This document shows, in pieces, positions 16,081 through 24,522 of a DNA stretch of 44,632 nucleotides. Source of the DNA: JBBDWK01 sp040902885 (lineage in GTDB: Bacteria > Acidobacteriota > Terriglobia > Bryobacterales > Bryobacteraceae); assembly GCA_040902885.1 (NCBI GenBank), contig JBBDWK010000014.1:1-44632 (forward strand), written 5' to 3'. Below the pieces are notes generated by a model. The model was not told where the DNA came from, did no database searches, and saw only the letters and a list, made by a program, of their open reading frames with translations. Position numbers and translations under genes: made by a program. The number at the start of each line of letters is the position of its first letter. Within the stretch, counting starts at the first letter, position 1.

Positions 16081-16290
16081 GCGTGTCCGAGCAGAAATTG
16101 GATCTGTTCAAGTTCGCCGCCGGTCCTTGTGGCACAGGCGTGCTAAATTGTTCGCTGGTACGAATCGAGTCCAGTCGGGCGAGTGTAGAGTCGGAAGGAA
16201 CTTTCAAGAAGGTGCTCTACCAAGTCCGAAGTCATCGCTTATCCTGCTTACAGCGAATTCGGTACGATACCGCGTCAGGTCTTTTTCCGC

Positions 16291-17658
16291 ATGAAATCCG
16301 TCACGCTGCGGGATAGCCTACGAGAGCCGATTCTCGCGCTGAAGGACAGCGTCACCCATGAGGACCTGCCCAGTGTCGCCGAACGACTGGGCTTGCCGCC
16401 GCTTCCGGACGAGGGGTCCAAAAGAGACCGTCTGCGAGCCGGCTATGAGGCCGTCCCTGAATCCGAACTACCTGCCGTTGCTGAGCGTTTATGGACCAGC
16501 TTTCCACTTGAGCCCTCGGTAAGGAACACGGTTCAGGATCTAGCTTGGGCCGCAGGCCAGTATCCGGCGGTCCCCAAGCGATTCCGCCGTGAGCTTGCAA
16601 GAAAGTTTGATTCAGCGAGCGATCTTTTCCTCCACGCGGGCCATTTCGATTCACTGCTGGAGCGTCTTTGGATCATCGATGACCCGCTAGCAACGCTGTT
16701 CGGGGGACGAGCGTCGGGGCTTCGAGCGGAGATTCAGCAGCATGTCGTTAGAAATCCAGAAGATTGGACGGCCGAGTATTTGTTTGAGCGCCTCGGCGCA
16801 TTTGAAGCCTCTGATCGACGATTCTTGCTGTTTATTGAGGGACTCGCATCTGCCGACGTTCGTCCCGACGTGGATTCCCAACGGCGCTTCGTTCAGACAG
16901 TGAACGCCACCATACAGGCATGCGGCATTGAATTTCAGGAGACTGGCAGCGACGGAGGATACCCGGTCTATCGGCTGACGTGGAAGTCCCGAAGCCCAGG
17001 AGGACGACCGAAAAACCTCATATTTGCCTCGTCCGTCAAACCCGACCTCCGTTTCCGGGATGCGGTGAATAATGACATCGAGATCGTCTCGAATCCCCAA
17101 AGCGTCCTCGTGTACGACTCTCCCATCTCCGCTGACGGCCTCACCTGGCAGGACCTTCAGAACTGGTGGTCTGCGCGAGAGAAAGTCGATCAAACCGCAG
17201 CGAAAAAGGGCCTCTATCAGTGCCTTCTGTCCTGCCTGCCTTCGAACTCGCCGCCTCAGCGTCTCCTGTTCAAGTCCTACTTTGAGCACTTCCGGCATGC
17301 GATACCGGGACTGCCTGCACTCCTTCCTGAGGTGTGGCTGCACTGGGACCCCAAGACCGTTCAGGAGCGAGGCCCGGACGCTCTCCTGAGGTTCCGGATG
17401 GACTTTCTACTTCTACTGCCAAACAATGTTCGGGTGGTCATCGAAGTTGACGGGAAGCAGCACTACGCCGATGACGACGGGGCGGCAAACCCTCATAAGT
17501 ATGCCGCGATGGTTGCCGCGGATAGGGACTTGCAGCTCGCTGGGTATGAGGTTTACCACTTTGGTGGCGCTGAGCTATCAGGGGATGCGCCGCACTCCAT
17601 CGCAGTTCAGTTCTTCGACACACTTTTCAAAGCCCACCACATCACCATCGCGCGATGA
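16291..17658 (+). CDS. AbiJ-related protein with C-terminal PD-(D/E)XK/DUF559-like nuclease
   Basis: This 455-residue protein matches, from memory, the abortive-infection AbiJ N-terminal domain 3 family. The characteristic block runs over about 125-290 and includes LRAEIQQHVVRNPEDWT, FLLFIEGLASADVRPD and KNLIFASSVKPDLRFRD. The first 115 residues are a helical N-terminal region. The C-terminal portion (about 315-450) is a restriction-endonuclease fold. RFRMDFLLLLP supplies Asp371, IEVDGKQHY supplies Glu385, Asp387 and Lys389, and RDLQLAGYEVYHFGG is the final helix-strand unit seen in DUF559/Vsr-like nucleases. It is probably a phage-defence suicide or restriction nuclease in the cytoplasm. It stands alone between repeats, with no adjacent antitoxin or methylase. 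The activity is inferred, not shown. Confidence 0.8.
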   Translation: MKSVTLRDSLREPILALKDSVTHEDLPSVAERLGLPPLPDEGSKRDRLRAGYEAVPESELPAVAERLWTSFPLEPSVRNTVQDLAWAAGQYPAVPKRFRRELARKFDSASDLFLHAGHFDSLLERLWIIDDPLATLFGGRASGLRAEIQQHVVRNPEDWTAEYLFERLGAFEASDRRFLLFIEGLASADVRPDVDSQRRFVQTVNATIQACGIEFQETGSDGGYPVYRLTWKSRSPGGRPKNLIFASSVKPDLRFRDAVNNDIEIVSNPQSVLVYDSPISADGLTWQDLQNWWSAREKVDQTAAKKGLYQCLLSCLPSNSPPQRLLFKSYFEHFRHAIPGLPALLPEVWLHWDPKTVQERGPDALLRFRMDFLLLLPNNVRVVIEVDGKQHYADDDGAANPHKYAAMVAADRDLQLAGYEVYHFGGAELSGDAPHSIAVQFFDTLFKAHHITIAR

Positions 17659-17868
17659 TTTACACGGATTTTCGCCTGACTGAAACCATCGCCTTCACGG
17701 CGACGGACAGCGTCCGAACGACGATCAAAAGAGGGCGGAGGGTGATGGCCTGTTTTCCTGGAGCGATGTCCTGAACAGACCTCAAAGTCGGCACGTGCGA
17801 TCTCCAAGTCGGGCGCTAGAGTGCGGGTTTCATCGCTGAGCATGCGTCGGCAACCCGGAAGTTGACCG

Positions 17869-17929
17869 AAGTCGGCTCCGCGGCACCCAGCGCCATCGCG
17901 CACGTGAATTTAGGGCAGTCCTAACTTCG
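17869..17929. repeat. Short dispersed repeat, copy C
   Basis: A 61-base block (starting GAAGTCGGCTCCGCGGCA) recurs at 21954-22014 with about eight differences. Its ends, GAAGTC and AACTTC, are short imperfect inverted repeats. Just upstream, CGTCGGCAACCCGGAAGTT resembles the reverse complement of an inner part of repeats A and B. It lies 11 bases before the VOC gene stop, mirroring the second copy, which is also followed by VOC sequence. Confidence 0.7.
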
Positions 17930-17940
17930 AAACCGTCCGG

Positions 17941-18345
17941 TCATCCCGCCGAACCGTCCGGGCTAGCCAACACCACGGTGTAGCCGTCGGGATCACGCAA
18001 CCAGCATTCCCAATGATTCGGACCGCCATCGCCGGAGAGTGGGTTCCGGTGTTTCGCCATGACGATCTGTGCCTGCATTTCGGAGGCGCGGGTTATCGCC
18101 GCATCGAAGTCGTCGATTTCAAACCACAGCAGTACGCCGTTGCCATAGGGCTTGTCCTCAGGATCGCCAATACGCCCATGGTGGTGTTCGACATCGAAGC
18201 GGTGCAACTGTAAAACAAGAGTCCCGTTCGCTGCCAACCTTTCATACTCCGGGCCGCCGTGCGCACTTTGGCAGCCTAGTAGACGCTGATACCAAAGACT
18301 ACTCGCTTCGACGTTGCTCACCGCAATCAGGGGTTGGGGACGCAT
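17941..18345 (-). CDS. VOC/glyoxalase-family protein
   Basis: This 134-residue protein has the glyoxalase/bleomycin-resistance fold. Two beta-alpha-beta-beta-beta modules are recognisable: IAVSNVEASSLWYQRLLG at the N-terminus, then GVLLWFEIDDFDAAITRA and NHWECWLRDPDGYTVVLASPD at the C-terminus. Metal-ligand residues of true glyoxalases (His, Glu) are only partly matched, so it may be a dioxygenase-like, binding or isomerase protein. It lies between repeats C and B. A 47-base piece of this gene (18234-18280) is duplicated almost perfectly at 22021-22067. Confidence 0.82.
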   Translation of the reverse strand: MRPQPLIAVSNVEASSLWYQRLLGCQSAHGGPEYERLAANGTLVLQLHRFDVEHHHGRIGDPEDKPYGNGVLLWFEIDDFDAAITRASEMQAQIVMAKHRNPLSGDGGPNHWECWLRDPDGYTVVLASPDGSAG

Positions 18346-18427
18346 GGACGCCTCTCAGTGTACCCAGTCCGGAACGGAGCAGTAATGGCGCCCCCCGTTT
18401 TCGTCAAGCGACCAGTGAACGCAAGTC

Positions 18428-18628
18428 CTACTCCACCACGACTGCCGTTCCGCTGATGCTGACCATCAGCATGCCATTGTTCTGGCCAAGCACCTCATAG
18501 TCCAGATCGACGCCGACGACGGCGTTCGCTCCCTGCTCTTTGGCGCTTGCGACCATCTCCGCCATCGCGATTTCACGCGCGCTTCGGAGTTCTTTCTCGT
18601 AGGTGGCGGAGCGGCCGCCGGCCCACAA
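18428..18628 (-). pseudogene. 5'-truncated YbjQ-family (heavy-metal-binding domain) gene
   Basis: The reading frame gives 66 residues ending EVLGQNNGMLMVSISGTAVVVE, the C-terminal half of a YbjQ/UPF0145 protein (normally about 105 residues). The GGRSATYEKELRSAREIAMAEM segment is intact. The N-terminal roughly 45 residues are absent: immediately upstream of GGRS the sequence becomes direct repeat B at 18622. The only in-frame start is a TTG inside the repeat. This is best read as a gene beheaded by the repeat. Whether a short product is made is unknown. Confidence 0.75.
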
Positions 18629-18758
18629 GCGTTAACTTAAGGCCTGACCAGCGTCCTCCCGTGTCCATCGATGCGGTCCTGCATTGCAGTTTAGGACCAA
18701 CGTTGACTTCCGGTCGGCGACGGTACGTCCATCTGCGCACTTGATACGGACCACAAGC
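18622..18758. repeat. Direct repeat copy B, about 135 bp
   Basis: Same family and orientation as 15943-16080. The left boundary falls exactly where the YbjQ gene loses its 5' part. About 125 bases separate its right end from the end of the ADOP permease gene. Confidence 0.8.
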
Positions 18759-18882
18759 ACGTTTTCCGTCCGAGTGGCGTGGCAAGCGCCCGGCAGATGC
18801 CTGACGCGTTTAGGCAGGCCACACGGCAGTGGCGGACGAGCCGATGGCCGTGGCACTCAATCATAGAACGTCTGGCGCGGCC

Positions 18883-21510
18883 CTATTCATTCCGCAGGGC
18901 GATCACTGGATCGACGCGCGACGCACGGCGCGCGGGAACAAAACAGGCCAGAGTTGCCACCGCTAGGAGAATAAGAGATACGGCGGTGACAGTTGGGACA
19001 TAGTCGGGCCGGAAGCCGTAGAGCAGGGTGGTCATCAAGCGCGAGGCGATCGCCGCCAGGACCAAGCCAATAGCGAGTCCGGCAAGCGTCAACGCCAAGC
19101 CTCGTTTACCGAAGGAGAGCAATATCTGGCTGGAAGTCGCCCCTAACGCCATGCGCACGCCGATCTCGTTGGTGCGCTGTGTTACGGCGTAGGAGAGTAC
19201 TCCGTAGATTCCCAACGATGCGAGCAGCAGCGCGAGCAGAGCGAATGCGCCTAACAGCGCCGTGCTTTGCGAAGATGTTGCTAGCTGGCGGTCGACGATC
19301 TCTTCCATTGTCCGAATACGCGCCACAGGTTGATTCCTGTCAATGGACCAGATCGCCTGCCGAACGGAAGAGATTATCGATGCCGGCTCGACAGCCGTTC
19401 GAACCACGATGCCGGTGCTCAAGCGCTCGTTAACTTGGTCGCATTGCTCAAACACGCGATAGATCGCAGGCGTGGCTTCCTCAAGCACGCCACTCTCGCG
19501 GATCTGTTTCACCACGCCGACCACGGTGTACCAGTAGCCTTTATCGTTGAGCTCGCCGAACTTGAGCCGCTGGCCGAGCGGTGACCGGCCGGGAAAGTGG
19601 CGGTTCGCAAGCGGCTCGTTGACGATCGCCACGGGAGAATCCGACTTTCGATTCGAAGCATCGAAAAATCTACCCTCGCGCAGACGCGCGCCCACGGTTG
19701 CAAAGTAGTCACGGCTCACATTCCGGATGAGCGCGACTTGGCCGGGTACAGCATTGCTGGACTGGCCCTCCAGGCGATAGAACGTCGCATGGGCGAAGTT
19801 CGTGAATGGAATTCGATTAATCGCACCGGCGTTGACGATCCCAGGAATCGCGCGTACCTTGTCCAACTGCGAGTTGACAAAGGCCACGCGCCTGTCGAAC
19901 TCCTTGTAGCGGAAAAGCGGCAGTTCAAAGGTCAGCAACTTTTCACTCCGGATTCCAAGATCGGTATTGCGCAGATGCTGGAACGTCTGCAAGAGTAGAC
20001 CGCCGCAGGTCAGCAGCACCACGGCGAGCGCGGTCTCAACCAGGATGAGCGAATACGGGAACCAATGGCTGCGCGGGCCGGTGGCACCGCGGCCTCCGTC
20101 GCGCAACCCTTCCTGCGGAGCGACTCGCGACCCGCGTAGCGCGGGCGCGAGTCCAAAGATCAGTGCTGCTCCTATAGCGACGGCGGCGGAGAAGGTCAGC
20201 ACGCGCCAATCGAGCGTGAGGCGCGCAGCGCCCATGGCTTCGGGCACAAGCCGTTCAAGAAATCGCATAGCGGGAAGGGCGAGAGTGAGTCCGACGAGCG
20301 CGCCGAGCCCGGCGAGCACCAGGCTTTCAGTGAGGAATTGTGCGATTAGTCTTCCGCGTCCCGCGCCAAGCGCCGTGCGCACCGCTACTTCCCTTGCGCG
20401 TGCCGCGCCACGCGACATCAGCAGATTCGCCAGATTGACGCACGCGATCAGCAGCAGCGCCGCCGACGCGCAGAGTAACACGATCAGTGCCGTCTGCGTC
20501 TTGCCCGTCATCTCTTCCCGCAGTGGGTTCACGACTACCGAGTGCGGACCCCGGAAATCCTTCGCCGTCACCTGCAGACTCACTGCAGCCATTGACTTCC
20601 TTGCATGCTCCAGCGTGATGCCGTGCTTGAGCCGCGCGACGACCTGCGCGTTGTGCCAACCGAAGTTCGTTCGCATCCAGGGAGGGAATGACGCCGGCAT
20701 CCAAATGTCGATGTCGCGCGAGGGCATGAAATAGAAGCCCTGCGGCATGACGCCGATCACCTCGTACGGCTCGTCGTTCAGCGAGATCTTGCGTCCGATG
20801 ATGCGGGGTGAACCGCCGAAGCGGCGCTGCCAGAGCCCGTGGCTGATCACAACCACGCGCACGCCCTTGCTGTCCTCATCTTCGGTGAAGACACGTCCAA
20901 GCATAGGTTGCACGCCAAGCACGCTCCACAGAGTCCAGGTAGCCTTCCGTGCCGGAACCTCTTCGGGTTCACCGTCGCCGGACAGTGTCGCGTCGCCCAG
21001 CTGGGTGGCCGCGATGTCGGTGAACACCGTGTTGTGGCGCCGCCACTCCAACCATTCGGCGGGCGCGGGCATGTGCCCCGGACGGCCCTCGCGGCTCATG
21101 TCGTCCCAGATCATGACGAGACGGTCCGCGTCGGCATAGGGCAGCGGACGAATCAACACCGCATCGACCGCGCTAAACATCGCGGTAATCCCGCCGATGC
21201 CGAGCGCCAGTGTCGCAATTGCGATGGCCGACAACGCTGGATTACGGCGAATCTGGCGCAGTCCGTGGCCGGCGTCGAGCGCGAGTTGCTCCAGTCGCGT
21301 CCAGCCCCACGCCGCGCGAGTATTCTCTTCCACCAGGGCGCGGTTGCCCAATTCGCGGCGCGCTGCCCATCGGGCCTCGTCCTCCCTCAGTCCGTCTTCC
21401 TGGCGCTGTTCCCCATCTTCCTCCAGGTGGAACTGAAGCTCCTCGCGCAGCTCGGCTTCTTTGTCAGGCCGTCGCGTCAACCAACGCACCCTGCGAAAGA
21501 AAGATCTCAT
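18883..21510 (-). CDS. ADOP-family ABC transporter permease (MacB/FtsX type)
   Basis: This 875-residue protein has the acidobacterial duplicated permease architecture. An N-terminal soluble prefix comes first (about 1-60, RRPDKEAELREELQFHLEED). A transmembrane segment (NPALSAIAIATLALGIGGIT) leads to a MacB-like periplasmic core (about 85-300). The FtsX module with three helices has LLLIACVNLANLLMSRGAARARE. A second helix and core follow (about 470-730), and then a final FtsX module (LGIYGVLSYAVTQRTNEIGVRMALGA). Such permeases are thought to work in efflux or mechanotransmission with a separate ATPase, which is not encoded here. The ATG at 21510 overlaps the padR stop (ATGA). The frame is open upstream, but the prefix motif MRSFFRRVRW fixes the start. 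Confidence 0.92.
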   Translation of the reverse strand: MRSFFRRVRWLTRRPDKEAELREELQFHLEEDGEQRQEDGLREDEARWAARRELGNRALVEENTRAAWGWTRLEQLALDAGHGLRQIRRNPALSAIAIATLALGIGGITAMFSAVDAVLIRPLPYADADRLVMIWDDMSREGRPGHMPAPAEWLEWRRHNTVFTDIAATQLGDATLSGDGEPEEVPARKATWTLWSVLGVQPMLGRVFTEDEDSKGVRVVVISHGLWQRRFGGSPRIIGRKISLNDEPYEVIGVMPQGFYFMPSRDIDIWMPASFPPWMRTNFGWHNAQVVARLKHGITLEHARKSMAAVSLQVTAKDFRGPHSVVVNPLREEMTGKTQTALIVLLCASAALLLIACVNLANLLMSRGAARAREVAVRTALGAGRGRLIAQFLTESLVLAGLGALVGLTLALPAMRFLERLVPEAMGAARLTLDWRVLTFSAAVAIGAALIFGLAPALRGSRVAPQEGLRDGGRGATGPRSHWFPYSLILVETALAVVLLTCGGLLLQTFQHLRNTDLGIRSEKLLTFELPLFRYKEFDRRVAFVNSQLDKVRAIPGIVNAGAINRIPFTNFAHATFYRLEGQSSNAVPGQVALIRNVSRDYFATVGARLREGRFFDASNRKSDSPVAIVNEPLANRHFPGRSPLGQRLKFGELNDKGYWYTVVGVVKQIRESGVLEEATPAIYRVFEQCDQVNERLSTGIVVRTAVEPASIISSVRQAIWSIDRNQPVARIRTMEEIVDRQLATSSQSTALLGAFALLALLLASLGIYGVLSYAVTQRTNEIGVRMALGATSSQILLSFGKRGLALTLAGLAIGLVLAAIASRLMTTLLYGFRPDYVPTVTAVSLILLAVATLACFVPARRASRVDPVIALRNE

Positions 21511-21863
21511 TGTGCCTCCCGATCGACTGGATTCAGAATCAATGCCATGGCGCGGGAGAAGGCGTCCCACTTCGATTGCTCGGCCGCGAGCTGCTTACGC
21601 CCGAGCGGCGTCAGGCGATAGAACCTGGCCCGCTTGCCCTTCTCGGACAGCTCCCATGAAGGAGCTATCCAGCCCTTCGCCTCCAGACGATGGAGTGCCG
21701 GGTACAACGACCCGGTCTCGACCTGGAGCAGGTCTTCCGAAGTGCGCTGAATGTGCTTGGCGATGGCGTGGCCGTGAGCGGGTCCGGCAAGCAGGGTGCG
21801 GAGGATGAGCAGGTCGAGCGTGCCTTGCAGCAGGCCGATACGGGAAGGGGGATCACGACGCAT
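21507..21863 (-). CDS. PadR-family transcriptional regulator
   Basis: This 118-residue winged-helix regulator reads LQGTLDLLILRTLLAGPAHGHAIA at the N-terminus. VETGSLYPALHRLEAKGWI is the recognition helix and wing, and ARFYRLTPLGRKQL the second wing. The C-terminal helix is the short dimerisation type (subfamily PadR-s1). The gene overlaps the ADOP permease by ATGA, the standard regulator/transporter pairing in Acidobacteria. It starts at ATG 21863, three bases from the predicted transcription start, and two inverted GTAG-N5-CTAC boxes overlap its promoter. It probably represses its own operon until a ligand binds. Confidence 0.93.
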   Translation of the reverse strand: MRRDPPSRIGLLQGTLDLLILRTLLAGPAHGHAIAKHIQRTSEDLLQVETGSLYPALHRLEAKGWIAPSWELSEKGKRARFYRLTPLGRKQLAAEQSKWDAFSRAMALILNPVDREAQ

Positions 21864-21866
21864 TGT

Positions 21867-21902
21867 GTAGGCATTCTACGATGTTTTCTGTAGGTTGTCT
21901 AC
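21867..21902 (-). promoter_or_regulatory. padR promoter with two GTAG-N5-CTAC operator-like boxes
   Basis: On the minus strand TAGACA (21901-21896) is 17 bases from TAGAAT (21878-21873). Each box overlaps an inverted repeat: GTAGGTTGTCTAC (21890-21902) over the -35, and GTAGGCATTCTAC (21867-21879) over the -10. Their centres are 23 bases apart, about two helical turns. The predicted transcript start is about 3 bases before ATG 21863, so it is nearly leaderless. Confidence 0.65.
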
Positions 21903-21904
21903 TG

Positions 21905-21947
21905 TCGCCGATGCGCCGATGCGCCGTGTCGCCGATGCGCCGTGTCG
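21905..21947. repeat. Short tandem repeat upstream of padR
   Basis: CGCCGATGCGCCGTGT-type units recur two to three times (CGCCGATGCGC, CGATGCGCCGTGTCGC, CGATGCGCCGTGTCGG). It separates the padR operator region from repeat copy D. Confidence 0.55.
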
Positions 21948-21953
21948 GATCGC

Positions 21954-22014
21954 TGAAGTCGGCTCCGCGGCACTGAGCACCATCGCGCACGTTAATTTAG
22001 GGCGGTCCTGACTC
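21954..22014. repeat. Short dispersed repeat, copy D
   Basis: A 61-base block matching 17869-17929 with about eight differences. In both places VOC-gene sequence follows within about 12 bases. Confidence 0.7.
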
Positions 22015-22020
22015 CGGCCA

Positions 22021-22067
22021 CCAACCCTTCATACTCCGGGCCGCCGTGCGCACTTTGGCAGCCTAGT
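22021..22067. pseudogene. 47-base fragment duplicated from the VOC gene at 17941-18345
   Basis: The fragment matches 18234-18280 at 46 of 47 positions, in the same orientation. It cannot encode anything alone. Together with repeat D it looks like an internal-deletion derivative of the block repeat C + VOC gene. The stop of the next gene (22069) is two bases away. Confidence 0.75.
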
Positions 22068-22068
22068 G

Positions 22069-23070
22069 CTAGTCGAACTGGTAGCCTGGCTTCAACTCAC
22101 AGCGATATTGCTTTGTTCCATCCGACCCGCTCTCGAACCGGCAGGTCGCCCAGGAAAGCCGCAGTTCCGGCCCTAACGGAAACACAATTTCCGACCCACC
22201 CACGTCGGCCTCAATACTCGGACCGCTGGCTGCCGCCGGCAGCGTAAAATTCATGGAGCGCCCAAAGGTCACCGGGTAGGTGTAACGAACCAGTTCGCTC
22301 TCCATCGTCTGTGCGACCTCGGCTTCGAGAAGATATGTGACCGGATCCGACCAGTTGCGAACAGAGACGCTGATCGCTCGTCCGCCGCGCGAAAACCGAT
22401 CCTCTTCGATGGCAGTAAACGGGCATGGACCCGCGATACAGGACACCCGCACGTTTCGAAACTGCTTGTTCTGTTCTTCCGTATCCAGAGAGAGTGAGCC
22501 GACTGTCGCTTTCCATTTCCCATCGGGCGAACAGGGCGGCCGCCGCTCACATGGCACATTTCCGGTATTCACAATGTCAAACGTGCGGACGGCTGTGCCG
22601 ACAGTGGTCGTACTCGTGCTGTGGGTCGCGTAACGAACCCGAATGTTGGAAATTCGGGTTTCCTTGCGAGCAGGTGGAACGCCGGCCTGGCGGGCATTCG
22701 GTGTCAGTCGAATCACGTAGATCTGCTCACTGGCAGGCGTGGCAAGAGCCTTCTGTTGATAATCGGGGTGCTCCACCCGCAGCTTGACGATTTCACCGGT
22801 CTCGACCGGAGGATGCAGCCTCAGGCGAAATAACCCGGAGCTTTCCGAGCCAGCTTTGGCAATCGCTGTTCCGGACTCGGCGACGATGTGCGCATTTCCG
22901 ATGGGCCGCTGCAGATGCGAGTCGGCATTCTCCGCGATGATCGCACCTGTGATGAGCCCAACAGTTTCGCCTCGCACCAGTTTTCGGATCGCTAGTGCAC
23001 TGGCAATCACCAGAAGGAGGCCCGCTGCGATCGCGATTTCAACCCTGACCCGTTTCGTCTTCCTCAGCAT
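22069..23070 (-). CDS. Hypothetical membrane-anchored protein with regulatory-like domain
   Basis: This 333-residue protein has one N-terminal signal-anchor helix (about 11-30). A region of about 35-125 recalls carboxypeptidase-regulatory-like beta-sandwiches (GLITGAIIAEN, NAHIVAESG, GLFRLRLHPPVETGE). The C-terminal 200 residues are unrecognised, with four cysteines (VPCERRPPC, SCIAGPC) that could form disulphides outside the membrane. A charged anchor precedes the helix. No partner gene is obvious: the GH144-like gene is transcribed divergently from 23167. The stop codon lies beside the duplicated VOC fragment, so the C-terminus may have been altered by that rearrangement. No function can be assigned. 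Confidence 0.65.
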   Translation of the reverse strand: MLRKTKRVRVEIAIAAGLLLVIASALAIRKLVRGETVGLITGAIIAENADSHLQRPIGNAHIVAESGTAIAKAGSESSGLFRLRLHPPVETGEIVKLRVEHPDYQQKALATPASEQIYVIRLTPNARQAGVPPARKETRISNIRVRYATHSTSTTTVGTAVRTFDIVNTGNVPCERRPPCSPDGKWKATVGSLSLDTEEQNKQFRNVRVSCIAGPCPFTAIEEDRFSRGGRAISVSVRNWSDPVTYLLEAEVAQTMESELVRYTYPVTFGRSMNFTLPAAASGPSIEADVGGSEIVFPLGPELRLSWATCRFESGSDGTKQYRCELKPGYQFD

Positions 23071-23166
23071 CTAGTGAACATCGTACGCCGTAATCCGGGG
23101 CCGTTGTGCCGCCTGGCCGGAAAGGGGTAACCTCGAAGTTCGAAGAGATAGACTACATTCGAAGTA

Positions 23167-24522
23167 GTGAGACCATCGGAAGCCATTAACAGAACGCTGT
23201 CACGCCGAAGAGCCCTTGCTCAAATGACGTGGATGCTCGCCGGAGGGCACGCGGCGGCACAGGACATTGCAGGGGACACGGCGACAGCGCCGCCTTCCGG
23301 AGTTCCAAAGACTGGCGTGCCGGACCGCTTCGCCCTCTCAGCGGACGATGAGCTTTTTCTCGACGAGCTCGAGCGAGCAACATTTCTGTACTTCTGGGAA
23401 CAGGCTAATCCGCAGACCGGGCTGGTCAAAGACCGATGCAACGTGCGCAAGAAAGCTGACGATGGCACGGTGGCGAGCATTGCGGCCACAGGATTCGGTT
23501 TAACGGCGCTCTGTATCGGTAGCCAGCGGCGCTACGTTCCCCTTCCCGAGGCGCGTGACCGGGTTATCGCCGCCCTGCGCTTCCTCCACACGCGCATGCC
23601 GACCCATCGCGGCTTCTTCTATCATTGGGCCGACGTCCGCACTGGCGAGCGTATATGGGATGCGGAAATTTCTTCGATCGATACCGCGATCCTGCTGTGC
23701 GGCGTGCTTACTTGCCGGCGTCACTTCCGGTACCGCGAGATCAGCCGGCTCTCGTCGCAGATCTTCAACCGCGTGAACTGGACATGGCTCTCCGCCGACA
23801 CAAGTCTGCTCCCGCATGGATGGACGCCCGAGTTCGGATTTCTTCAGTACCGGTGGGATTATTACAGCGAGCTCATGATGATGTATCTGCTGGGCATCGG
23901 CTCATTCACTCACCCGCTTCCCGTCGAAACCTGGCATGCGTGGAAGCGAACCACGTTCGAATACGACGGGCTGCGATACATCGGTTCGTACGCGCCCCTG
24001 TTCGTGCACCAGTATTCTCAATCGTGGTTCGACTTCCGCGGCAAGCGGGATCGCTATGCCGACTATTTCCAGAATTCAATCATCGCGACAGAAGTTCACC
24101 GTCGCTTCTGCCTTGAACTCGCCAGCCGGTACCGGCATTTTAGCGACGACCTCTGGGGCATCACTGCTTCCGATTCAAAGGACGGATACGTGGTTTGGGG
24201 GGGGCCTCCGGAAATGGGGCCGATCGATGGCACGATAGTGCCGAGCGCGGCGGGCGGCTCGCTCGCCTTCTTGCCGCGCGAGACCTTGCGGGTGCTGAAG
24301 AACATCAAGAACCGCTACGGGGCGCGCGCCTGGAGCCGCTACGGCTTCATCAATGCGTTTAACCCGATGACGGAGTGGTACGACACGGATGTGATCGGCA
24401 TCGACACCGGCGTCACGCTGCTCATGGCCGAGAACCTGCGCACCGGATTTGTCTGGAATACGTTCAACAAAAATCCGGAGGTGCAGCGAGCGCTCAAGCT
24501 GACCGGGTTCACCGGTCAGTGA
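23167..24522 (+). CDS. Glucoamylase-family (GH144-like) glucanase, probably beta-1,2-glucan active
   Basis: This 451-residue protein belongs to the glycoamylase/GH144 family of (alpha/alpha)6 barrels that act on beta-1,2-glucan. Family blocks are intact: ATFLYFWEQANPQTGLVKDR, SIAATGFGLTALCIG, GFFYHWADVRTGERIWDAEISSIDTAIL and LPHGWTPEFGFLQYRWDYYSELMMMYLLG. A further block is YSQSWFDFRGKRDRYADYF, with NPMTEWYDTDVIGID at the C-terminus. The start is GTG 23167; the N-terminus SRRRALAQMTWML followed by HAAAQ looks like a Tat signal. The convergent GH3 gene would split the short products. Substrate specificity is inferred from family and context. Confidence 0.85.
   Translation: MRPSEAINRTLSRRRALAQMTWMLAGGHAAAQDIAGDTATAPPSGVPKTGVPDRFALSADDELFLDELERATFLYFWEQANPQTGLVKDRCNVRKKADDGTVASIAATGFGLTALCIGSQRRYVPLPEARDRVIAALRFLHTRMPTHRGFFYHWADVRTGERIWDAEISSIDTAILLCGVLTCRRHFRYREISRLSSQIFNRVNWTWLSADTSLLPHGWTPEFGFLQYRWDYYSELMMMYLLGIGSFTHPLPVETWHAWKRTTFEYDGLRYIGSYAPLFVHQYSQSWFDFRGKRDRYADYFQNSIIATEVHRRFCLELASRYRHFSDDLWGITASDSKDGYVVWGGPPEMGPIDGTIVPSAAGGSLAFLPRETLRVLKNIKNRYGARAWSRYGFINAFNPMTEWYDTDVIGIDTGVTLLMAENLRTGFVWNTFNKNPEVQRALKLTGFTGQ

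Noticed and set aside
15943..18758. Repeats A and B as integron attC sites
   Set aside because: AAGCGTTAAC near the repeat start looks like an attC core, but the paired GTTRRRY/RYYYAAC boxes and the required inverted symmetry are absent, genes face both ways, and there is no integrase.
21905..21947. CRISPR array
   Set aside because: The units are about 16 bases, contiguous, and without spacers; it is a simple tandem repeat.
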